Positions 24,636-30,141 of a stretch of 30,141 nucleotides of DNA are shown here, piece by piece; within the stretch, counting starts at the first letter, position 1; each line of letters starts with the position of its first letter. The DNA lies in the IMG/VR virus record IMGVR_UViG_3300020160_000128, positions 1 to 30,141 of that record; one strand, 5' to 3'. Source of the stretch: a virus. A program made the translations under genes and the position numbers. A model generated the notes under the pieces. That model saw nothing but the letters and a program-made list of their open reading frames with translations, searched no databases and was not told where the DNA came from.

Positions 24636-25078
24636 TATAATGTTCCTCGTATGTAGTTGTATCTCACAGAGAAAGTTATTGTAAACTCTGCTAATGGTTG
24701 TAGTCTTGGTACTATTTCAATTAGGGTAATTTGACTATCAACAACGCCTGTGGTATCTCTATATCTATCACTGTCTAGGATATCTTCTACTGCGGCTATC
24801 AATTGGTTACGCTTGGTATCTAATTCTACACCACGCACAAAGCCACGGATTTGAAATATAATAGTGCCTGCACGTCTACCTGATCCAGTGATGCCCATGG
24901 TGATAGTTTCACGTTGCTCTTCAGTAACCTGTACCAACAGGGCTGGAAACTGTGTAATGGCTAGTTTTTCAACATCAAATGGCTCACGTGTAATAAGAAC
25001 CACATTGGGTTCTGAAATAGTCATTAGACTATCTACAATGTTTTGAGAGATCTGTTCACGCAAACTTATTGTTGACAT
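24635..25078 (-). CDS. Tail terminator protein, lambda U-like
   Basis: This 147-residue protein begins STISLREQISQNIVDSLMTI, then has FPALLVQVTEEQRETITMG, RAGTIIFQIRGFVRG and DTKRNQLIAAVEDIL, ending LAEFTITFSVRYNY. The order helix, strand with L-x-V-x-x-x-E, long strand with F-x-I-x-G, helix, final strand pair fits tail terminators of the lambda U kind. It would cap the tail tube and join it to the connector. The ATG follows the connector stop by one base. Assignment rests on pattern and position. Confidence 0.65.
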   Translation of the reverse strand: MSTISLREQISQNIVDSLMTISEPNVVLITREPFDVEKLAITQFPALLVQVTEEQRETITMGITGSGRRAGTIIFQIRGFVRGVELDTKRNQLIAAVEDILDSDRYRDTTGVVDSQITLIEIVPRLQPLAEFTITFSVRYNYIRGTL

Positions 25079-25079
25079 G

Positions 25080-25511
25080 TTATCGTACCAATCTCATGCT
25101 GTGCAATGATTGCTTTTCTGTTGAGGATATTGTGTTGTTATTGTCTGCATCGTATTCGACGCCAAGACGTAGGCAAAGGTCCATTTCATGTTCGAAACGA
25201 CCTTGATAATAGTTCATCATTACTTGGAATTTGTCTTCGTTGCCCGCTGTTTCAAACTTAGATAGTTTAGGGCAAATATGGAATGCTAGTGCATGATATA
25301 CAGTAGCCTGTGTCCACTGACTTTCAGTTAGACGTGTTGAATCAAATGTTTGATCGCCGTTTTCTTTTTTATAAATTAGAAACCAACGAACTTGAAGGAT
25401 ACGATTTATTTCTACTTCACTACGAGCCAGTTCAGCATCAAAGTCTAAAACACCATAATCAACAATGGTAGGTTCAACCAACAATAGGTTGTCAAGCGTA
25501 GCGTAAGCCAT
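25080..25511 (-). CDS. Head-tail connector/adaptor protein
   Basis: This 143-residue largely helical protein starts AYATLDNLLLVEPTIVDYGV and contains DAELARSEVEINRILQVRWF, TESQWTQATVYHALAFHICP and FQVMMNYYQGRFEHEMDL. A helical bundle of this size directly after the capsid gene matches HK97 gp6-like adaptors that sit under the portal. It has its own leader region, with a terminator and a sigma70-type promoter upstream, so it may be expressed at a level different from the capsid protein. The exact family is not certain. Confidence 0.6.
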   Translation of the reverse strand: MAYATLDNLLLVEPTIVDYGVLDFDAELARSEVEINRILQVRWFLIYKKENGDQTFDSTRLTESQWTQATVYHALAFHICPKLSKFETAGNEDKFQVMMNYYQGRFEHEMDLCLRLGVEYDADNNNTISSTEKQSLHSMRLVR

Positions 25512-25543
25512 AGTAGAAGTCCTTCTTCAATGAATTTTAAAAT

Positions 25544-25560
25544 CACAAGTCCTACTTGTG
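25544..25560 (-). repeat. Leader hairpin CACAAGT/ACTTGTG
   Basis: A seven-bp perfect stem (25544-25550/25554-25560) with a three-base loop sits in the untranslated leader of the connector gene. Its core ACAAGT/ACTTGT is the same as a leader hairpin at 7632-7649, suggesting a shared regulatory or stability element. Confidence 0.35.
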
Positions 25561-25581
25561 TTGTATGTGTATTTACCTCGG

Positions 25582-25610
25582 ATCCTAAAATATCCATTTA
25601 TTATAGTCAA
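25582..25610 (-). promoter_or_regulatory. Possible sigma70-type promoter for the connector/tail block
   Basis: On the minus strand TTGACT (25605-25610) and TAGGAT (25582-25587) are 17 bases apart. The -35 box equals that at 10152-10157; the -10 box matches four of six consensus bases. It begins inside the T tract of the capsid-gene terminator, so termination and re-initiation are side by side. Confidence 0.4.
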
Positions 25611-25638
25611 AAAGAAAGGTCTGCTTTTGACAGACCCT
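25608..25638 (-). terminator. Terminator after the major capsid gene
   Basis: AAGGTCTG (25616-25623) pairs with CAGACCCT (25631-25638), eight pairs including one G-U in minus-strand RNA. On the minus strand it is followed by TTTCTTTTT. It lies about 30 bases after the capsid stop, so it may let part of the transcripts end there and raise the capsid to tail ratio. Confidence 0.75.
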
Positions 25639-25651
25639 TCCTGATTACAAA

Positions 25652-25669
25652 AATCTAATCGATTAGATT
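25652..25669. repeat. 18-bp perfect palindrome at the capsid stop codon
   Basis: AATCTAATC and its complement GATTAGATT abut with no spacer and overlap the capsid stop codon (25668-25670). It could be a protein-binding dyad or a small RNA hairpin with a TCGA loop upstream of the terminator. Confidence 0.5.
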
Positions 25670-26525
25670 AAGATAGTTCTGAATCAAACTTCAAGTTCTT
25701 ACCATAACCATCATATAGTTCGCCAACACCGTAAGCGCAACTTGCAACTACGTCAGTTCCTAAGAAACTTGCACGTCTTTGAGTTTCGATTGCGATATCA
25801 CCAACCATACCAATGCCTAATGCATCAGTGTGGAATACAGCACCTGGGAAGTCACCAGCGTTGGTCACATTGTCGATGTTTGCTGTTTCATAGATTGGAA
25901 TACCAGCCAACTGACCAACATAACCCATACGCATTGCTTCGTTAGCAACATCACCAAATGCACCAGCAGTGAATGCCACGTTACCAGTAGTTGTCAACAC
26001 TTTCTTCAGTGAATAAGCAATTTCTGGGTGCAATACTGCAACGATGCCTTCTTGTGGAACACCAAGCGCACGTAGTTTAGCAACTTGTTCAAAGATGACG
26101 GCTGGAGTTAAGTTACCAGTGTAGTCACCTGCGCCAGTTGAGAAATTAGCGAACAAGGCTGTTAAGTCTTTGTCCATCTTACGTGCAATTGCTTCACCGA
26201 ATAAACGGCCTAAGTCAGCAACTACATTGCTTGATGATTGTTGTACTGCCAAGTCAGTAACCAATGTACGGATAGCACTGATGCTAACTGTCAATGTTGC
26301 AGTACTTGTTGATACTGCTGTGTTGCTAACTTCGTCGCCTTCTGTTAAAGCGGCTGCTGTTTGCTGTGGATAGATAGGAACGTTGATAGTCTTACCTTGT
26401 CCGCCTGCTAAAGAATAATTCTTTACTAGACCACGCATGATTGAACGCTCTGATGCGACAAACATTGCTTCTTGAATGATAGACGGTAATAGGTCGTCTA
26501 ATGTACTTGTTGTTGAACCTGCCAT
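25668..26525 (-). CDS. Major capsid protein, HK97 fold
   Basis: This 285-residue protein has an HK97-type capsid layout. Helical N-terminus SIIQEAMFVASERSIMRGLV, then strand region GKTINVPIYPQQTAAALTEG, the spine-like DLGRLFGEAIARKMDKDLTA, and A-domain segments (VLHPEIAYSLKKVLTTTG, AGIPIYETANIDNV, DIAIETQRRASFLG). There is no N-terminal protease-cleaved delta domain; a separate scaffold gene lies just upstream, as expected for a capsid without a fused scaffold. SD-like AAGGAG precedes ATG 26525. The terminator after this gene probably sets its high dosage. Confidence 0.85.
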   Translation of the reverse strand: MAGSTTSTLDDLLPSIIQEAMFVASERSIMRGLVKNYSLAGGQGKTINVPIYPQQTAAALTEGDEVSNTAVSTSTATLTVSISAIRTLVTDLAVQQSSSNVVADLGRLFGEAIARKMDKDLTALFANFSTGAGDYTGNLTPAVIFEQVAKLRALGVPQEGIVAVLHPEIAYSLKKVLTTTGNVAFTAGAFGDVANEAMRMGYVGQLAGIPIYETANIDNVTNAGDFPGAVFHTDALGIGMVGDIAIETQRRASFLGTDVVASCAYGVGELYDGYGKNLKFDSELS

Positions 26526-26544
26526 AATATGTCTCCTTGATTAA

Positions 26545-27228
26545 TTAGGCTATGCCGTTTTGTTTACGATATTGTGCGTAAATCTTACGGTGCTCTGGAT
26601 TTTTCATGTCCAGTGATTTTATATCTACTTTGCCTAATCCATTATTAGAGAAATTTGATTTAGTGTTAGTAGTAGCAGGACTAGCAGATTTAAAATGCGG
26701 ATTCGAATCTAGGAATTCTCTCACTAGGTCTTCTACTCCTAAAGGTGCGCCCTTGTCATTATAACGTACGGTACCTTTATTATCTACTACTTCTACTTCA
26801 CCATCTTCATTAAGGCGTACTTGATTAGATAACAAGGCTTTAACCTGTTCCGGAGCAACTGCTTTATATGTGGCTGCGGCACTGATCAAAGGAGTATTAA
26901 CTTTATATTCCTTAATGATGCTATCTCTTTTTTGGATCTCAGCATCTTTCTTTGCGGCCAAGTCTTGTAGTGTTTTTTCAAACTCACCACGCTTTAACTG
27001 TTGTTCCTGTTGACGCTTTTCAGCCTCTGTACGTAGTGTACGGAGTTCCGCAGGATCACCTAAGTCTTCGTATGGTTTTAGAAGTTTCTTTTCTAATGAA
27101 CCCTTCATTCGGGCCATCATGTTGTCTACTTCTTGTTGACTATAAGTCTTTGTCGCTTGTGCCTGATTTTCTTGTTCTGTAGTCGCCGCATCAGTTGCGT
27201 TATCTGTTACCAATGTATTATCTGACAT
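26545..27228 (-). CDS. Capsid scaffolding protein
   Basis: This 227-residue, highly charged protein is a long coiled coil at about residues 60-120 (EAEKRQQEQQLKRGEFEKTL) with an acidic, Asn/Thr/Gln-rich N-terminus (SDNTLVTDNATDAATTEQEN) and a basic C-terminus (DMKNPEHRKIYAQYRKQNG). That, its place directly before the capsid gene, and the absence of a fused delta domain there all point to a scaffold. A strong AAGGAGG nine bases before ATG 27228 suggests high expression. The C-terminus probably binds coat protein, as in other scaffolds. No protease gene is seen. Confidence 0.85.
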   Translation of the reverse strand: MSDNTLVTDNATDAATTEQENQAQATKTYSQQEVDNMMARMKGSLEKKLLKPYEDLGDPAELRTLRTEAEKRQQEQQLKRGEFEKTLQDLAAKKDAEIQKRDSIIKEYKVNTPLISAAATYKAVAPEQVKALLSNQVRLNEDGEVEVVDNKGTVRYNDKGAPLGVEDLVREFLDSNPHFKSASPATTNTKSNFSNNGLGKVDIKSLDMKNPEHRKIYAQYRKQNGIA

Positions 27229-27283
27229 TGTGCATCGCCTCCTTGGAGTATGTTTTATATTTAGTCACCCGACCAAATTATCA

Positions 27284-27296
27284 TGTACTTAGTACA
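27284..27296. promoter_or_regulatory. Operator-like dyad TGTACT-T-AGTACA
   Basis: A perfect 6-1-6 inverted repeat lies between the divergent scaffold and secreted-protein genes. It is about 40 bases upstream of the -35 box of the plus-strand promoter. A dyad here could bind a repressor or activator, but no regulator gene is visible in the window. Confidence 0.35.
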
Positions 27297-27334
27297 CTTT
27301 TGCGCCGCTTAGTAAATATTGGCGATCAAAGAGA

Positions 27335-27363
27335 GTGACAAAAGCCAAAATTTCTATTATAAT
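27335..27363 (+). promoter_or_regulatory. Strong sigma70 promoter for the secreted small protein
   Basis: GTGACA (27335-27340), a 17-base spacer, and a perfect TATAAT (27358-27363). GAGG lies about seven bases before ATG 27397. Such a host-type promoter for one gene, opposite to the late operon, is typical of a moron. Confidence 0.75.
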
Positions 27364-27396
27364 TAACACTTACAAACACACTATAGAGGCAATAAA

Positions 27397-27669
27397 ATGA
27401 AAGCAATTATCCTAGCATTAGCCATTGTAACCAGCACAGCACATGCTGAAATGATCATAATGGATGTTGGTAATTATATCGTTCAATCTAGTGGTTCAAC
27501 TACCTATGTTACGGGTCCAAATAAAGGATCAATACCAATAGCAGTGCCTGTAACTGTCAATCCAGTAACTGGTATTGGACAAGTACATACACCACAAGGT
27601 AGTTATTTGGTACAGCGTAGTTCAACAGGATCAACTACCACTGTGATCCAAACTAGCAAGAGCAAGTAA
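27397..27669 (+). CDS. Small signal-peptide protein (moron), unknown function
   Basis: This 90-residue protein has a clear Sec signal: MKAIILALAIVTSTAHA with a likely cut after AHA. The mature part is beta-prone, Gly/Ser/Thr-rich (VGNYIVQSSGSTTYVTGPNK, then IPIAVPVTVNPVTGIGQVHT), with no cysteine. It should act in the periplasm or outer surface of a Gram-negative host. It is on the plus strand, with its own sigma70 promoter and ribosome-binding site, convergent with and one base from the gene at 27671, dividing the capsid operon. That arrangement marks it as a moron. It could modify receptors or block superinfection (inference), but no family was recognised. Confidence 0.7.
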   Translation: MKAIILALAIVTSTAHAEMIIMDVGNYIVQSSGSTTYVTGPNKGSIPIAVPVTVNPVTGIGQVHTPQGSYLVQRSSTGSTTTVIQTSKSK

Positions 27670-27670
27670 T

Positions 27671-27994
27671 CTACTTTCTAAGCCGAGCCAATGTAGCGCG
27701 GCTTTGCTGTATTAGGCAAGACACTGGCGCACCATAAGCACCATGTGCAGGCTCACTCCACAGCCATTCATCCTCTCCGTGATCTCTTTGCTTGCATAAC
27801 TTTTTAAGTCTGCGGCGCGAGAGATCTAAGATATAAATCCTTGCTTGAAATTCACCTAAGGGTCTAATAGTGCGTGAGCGCACTATGTCTATTTGTCCCC
27901 TATGCCATGCGGCTAAACTCCAAGGACACATAGGCTGTATCCTTGAAAAGTATTCTAACCAATCAACGCTTTGGTGGCTTTTTACCAGTGCCAC
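27671..27994 (-). CDS. Unknown small protein downstream of the portal
   Basis: This 107-residue protein starts at GTG 27994, with AAGAGG eight bases upstream; no in-frame ATG exists closer to the portal stop. It has MCPWSLAAWHRGQIDIVRSR, a segment GEFQARIYILDLSRRRLKKL, and EDEWLWSEPAHGAYGAPVSC. It resembles small basic proteins often seen after portal genes in aquatic phages, but I cannot name it. Its start lies inside an 18-codon ORF in another frame that has the better ribosome-binding site. It ends convergent with the secreted moron, which separates it from scaffold. It might be a head accessory. Confidence 0.5.
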   Translation of the reverse strand: MALVKSHQSVDWLEYFSRIQPMCPWSLAAWHRGQIDIVRSRTIRPLGEFQARIYILDLSRRRLKKLCKQRDHGEDEWLWSEPAHGAYGAPVSCLIQQSRATLARLRK

Positions 27995-28019
27995 GACCTC
28001 GGCCTCTTCCCATTCCCAT
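27963..28019 (-). CDS. Possible 18-residue Arg-Gly-rich leader peptide
   Basis: ATG 28019 has a perfect AAGGAG at ideal distance and opens a frame of 18 codons reading MGMGRGRGRGTGKKPPKR, stopping at TGA (27965-27963). The next ORF starts inside it in another frame. It may be a leader whose translation couples to the 107-residue protein, or the true N-terminus joined by a +1 frameshift. Short and unverified. Confidence 0.4.
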   Translation of the reverse strand: MGMGRGRGRGTGKKPPKR

Positions 28020-28032
28020 ATGATTCTCCTTG

Positions 28033-29598
28033 TTAACTATCATCTTCTACTGGTTCCCACTTGGCACACCAGTAGACTGCACGAACTGGAGCATCAAACT
28101 TGGTACAATATAGTTCACCTGGTTTGTAGTATTCACAGTTGCCACAGTTTTGACCCGCTGGTACCATAGGGTCTGTTTCAGGTACATAAGCATTGGGTAA
28201 ACTATCTGGAATAGCCTCACCATCTGCATATGTTCTACCTGTTTGTGGGTTTGGATCGACGAATAGCAATGCTTCCTTCTCTTCACCCATCCATTCTAAT
28301 ATATGTTCATCTACCTTGCGTAGCACAATAGGATCAGTGGCGGCTTGACGAGCCTTGCCCAACTGTTCTATCTCCATGCTGGAATCACGTATGTTAAACG
28401 ATCCAGGGTATTCTATTTCACCCATCCATTGCTGTCCTAGATACTTGTAATAGTATTGGAACATCTGTTCTTCAGCAAGTTCTAAGTTGTCAGCCAGTTC
28501 GCTTAGTTTGGCATTGAGCAATTGAAACTCTGTTTGCATAGCCACACCGCTCATTGTGCGTGACTCAATAGCACGTACAGCACCAGTATTGGCCATCTTG
28601 TCTATAGCATCAATACGGCGTGCAATACTATCATAGATATGTGTAAGCCCATTGCCAGCAGGCTCTAATAGATATGGTTTAAGTCCTGGATCTAATCCAT
28701 CTGGCATCATGATGATGGCACCAGCGCCAGCACCTGCTTCAGTGTCTGGAGTCTTGACCAATGCTGGGTGATTCTGTAATCTGATCAACTGTTCAACTTC
28801 ACTGTACTCATTGTAGATAGCACGTTGTTGATCAGCAATGTCGCTGATTGTACTAGATCCAATGCCACGAATAGGACTGCGAGTAGCATAGATCTGTACA
28901 GCAGGGATCTCACCTAGGCCGTTGATCTCAACAAACTCTTCTTCAATCTTCTTTTCTTTAGTGTCTACAACATAAGTTTCAATCTGTTCTTTGGTCCATA
29001 TTTTAATGGTGCTTAGGGTATCATTGATCTCTTCAACGTATTTGAAATAGGTCAGTTCATAATGTCCTGTAGGACTGCGACTCCATGACCAATCCAGCAC
29101 AGTCAGGGGTGTCATGATATTCAAGTAAGGACGCACACCCTGGCTTATTTCATCTGCTTGAGTCTGAGCGCCTACGTTGGGCTTGCTGATCACAACCCAA
29201 GCATGTCCAAATACATTTGACCATATGGCCACTTCTTTCATGAATGCGTTTAGGCTGCGTCCTTCTAAGTCCGCATCACGTAGGAACATTTCTAGTGTAA
29301 AGTCTATACCATTCTGTTCAAAATCACGGTCAGGTTCTTCACGGAATAAGAAACTGATGTACACTGAAATAACACTCTTACAGTGATTATCCAGGGGTGT
29401 TGCATCTAGTCGTGCTTGATATTCCTTAGGAGTTTCTAGTTGATAGCGTGTTAAATGTCCTGCTTGACGATATTCTTCACCACCTAGATATGATTCTAAA
29501 TAAAATTGCCAACGCGATTTATAATCATTATAAAGACGATTGCTAGTGGTAATTGACAAATACCTTTCTAGACTTGTTTGGTTTACTTGTAATGGCAT
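28033..29598 (-). CDS. Portal protein with a cysteine-rich, HiPIP-like C-terminal tail
   Basis: This 521-residue portal matches the expected place and size. The N-terminus has DYKSRWQFYLESYLGGEEYR and LDNHCKSVISVYISFLFREE. The middle has SVAMQ-type features (GIGSSTISDIADQQRAIYNE, RTMSGVAMQTEFQLLNAKLS, ADNLELAEEQMFQYYYKY), typical of portal wing and crown helices. The last 40 residues are unusual: Cys485, 488, 498 and 511 in a C-x2-C-x9-C-x12-C pattern ending YWCAKWEP, resembling the cluster site of high-potential iron-sulphur proteins. A zinc site is an alternative. It forms the dodecameric ring for DNA entry. SD and start at 29598 are good. Confidence 0.85.
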   Translation of the reverse strand: MPLQVNQTSLERYLSITTSNRLYNDYKSRWQFYLESYLGGEEYRQAGHLTRYQLETPKEYQARLDATPLDNHCKSVISVYISFLFREEPDRDFEQNGIDFTLEMFLRDADLEGRSLNAFMKEVAIWSNVFGHAWVVISKPNVGAQTQADEISQGVRPYLNIMTPLTVLDWSWSRSPTGHYELTYFKYVEEINDTLSTIKIWTKEQIETYVVDTKEKKIEEEFVEINGLGEIPAVQIYATRSPIRGIGSSTISDIADQQRAIYNEYSEVEQLIRLQNHPALVKTPDTEAGAGAGAIIMMPDGLDPGLKPYLLEPAGNGLTHIYDSIARRIDAIDKMANTGAVRAIESRTMSGVAMQTEFQLLNAKLSELADNLELAEEQMFQYYYKYLGQQWMGEIEYPGSFNIRDSSMEIEQLGKARQAATDPIVLRKVDEHILEWMGEEKEALLFVDPNPQTGRTYADGEAIPDSLPNAYVPETDPMVPAGQNCGNCEYYKPGELYCTKFDAPVRAVYWCAKWEPVEDDS

Positions 29599-29607
29599 GT
29601 TCTATCC

Positions 29608-30141
29608 TTAATTATATTTCAAAATGCTACTATGGTTGGCTGTTGTACTGAGATTATGCCCCCATGTCTTAGGTTGTTCTATATGGCTAGTATCACGGTT
29701 CACAGGATACAAATAGTCTACCATATAACCCAATGCATCCATCATATGATCATAGCCTGAATCTTTATCAGGCTGACTAGTTCCTTCTTTATATGTATGT
29801 CGTTCTAGACCCTCGATTGTATATTTAACCCTTGGGTCAAATATCAAGCGTCTAATGCCATCACTAGAACATAGTCTAGCGTTCACAGCATTGATACGAT
29901 CACGCACTGGTGTATGTTTATAGGGTGCCTTGACTACAAAGCCTGCGTTCTGTAGGATGGTGATGTCAGTAGCGCCGCCTGCTGACGTTTTACGTTGTCT
30001 GGCTGCTGGATCAGGATAGGCGAAGATCTTAGCCTGTGGATATCGCAGTTTAATTTCATCCACTGCTTCTTGGGTGTTAGAAGAAAACATACGGATTTCG
30101 TCGATTGCATAAAGTCTATCTCCCGTTTGAACTGCTATGAC
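29608..30141 (-). CDS. terL: Terminase large subunit, C-terminal nuclease part (enters from the right edge)
   Basis: These 177 residues carry the terminase nuclease domain. The first residues at the edge are VIAVQTGDRLYAIDEIRMFS, then FAYPDPAARQRKTSAGGATD, RDRINAVNARLCSSDGIRRL and near the C-terminus DSGYDHMMDALGYMVDYLYP, where the D-x-x-x-D(A)-type motif supplies an acidic metal ligand. The reading frame is open to the edge, so the ATG at 30090 inside it is not a real start. It directly precedes the portal gene. The ATPase part with the Walker A motif is at bases 1-272 on the same strand; the middle of roughly 200 residues is missing. Confidence 0.9.
   Translation of the reverse strand, partial: VIAVQTGDRLYAIDEIRMFSSNTQEAVDEIKLRYPQAKIFAYPDPAARQRKTSAGGATDITILQNAGFVVKAPYKHTPVRDRINAVNARLCSSDGIRRLIFDPRVKYTIEGLERHTYKEGTSQPDKDSGYDHMMDALGYMVDYLYPVNRDTSHIEQPKTWGHNLSTTANHSSILKYN

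Overview
This window is almost certainly one nearly complete genome of an uncultured, AT-rich tailed phage with a long non-contractile tail (siphovirus type). The evidence is a full head and tail morphogenesis set: terminase, portal, scaffold, HK97-fold capsid protein, tail tubes, a frameshifted tail-assembly chaperone, tape measure and a J-like tip protein. The host cannot be named from the sequence. Strong AGGAG ribosome-binding sites and sigma70-type promoters fit a Gram-negative bacterium, and the collagen-like and Ala/Thr-repeat fibres resemble uncultured aquatic phages (inference). The large-terminase gene is cut in two. Its ATPase N-terminus runs off the left edge and its nuclease C-terminus enters from the right edge, on the same strand, with the middle missing. 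That is expected if a circular or circularly permuted genome of roughly 30.7 kb was opened inside terL.

Layout, in transcription order on the minus strand from the right edge: terL C-terminus, portal, a small unknown protein with a nested 18-codon ORF, scaffold, major capsid protein, a terminator plus a fresh promoter, connector, tail terminator, two tiny proteins, two tandem paralogous tail-tube proteins, a gp10-like protein, the chaperone with a -1 frameshift, tape measure, two distal-tail proteins, a GNAT-like protein, a 1604-residue J-like tip protein, three small proteins ending in a zinc-ribbon-like one, then a structured 3' element and a terminator. After about 740 bp without genes comes a second minus-strand block from 10108 leftward: methyltransferase, HNH-like protein, two unknowns, three fibres sharing one N-terminal anchor motif (two collagen-like), a small structural protein, two Ala/Thr-repeat adhesins, an Ig-like protein, small terminase, a holin-like protein and the terL N-terminus.

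Only two genes are on the plus strand. One is a glycosyltransferase (10209-11264), divergent from the methyltransferase, with its own terminator. The other is a small signal-peptide protein (27397-27669) with its own sigma70 promoter, inserted as a moron between portal and scaffold. No replication, recombination, integration or recognisable endolysin gene is visible, which is striking if the genome is nearly complete.

The most interesting non-coding signal is 11415-11870. Several helices found by eye are mutually compatible and nest into a branched fold of about 340 nt, which may be a large phage non-coding RNA. A separate cloverleaf-like element follows the zinc-ribbon gene on the minus strand. 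Other points worth checking are a HiPIP-like four-cysteine tail on the portal, 20-residue tandem repeats in two adhesins, a roughly 330-residue internal duplication in the tip protein, and TATAAATA boxes upstream of fibre and methyltransferase genes.
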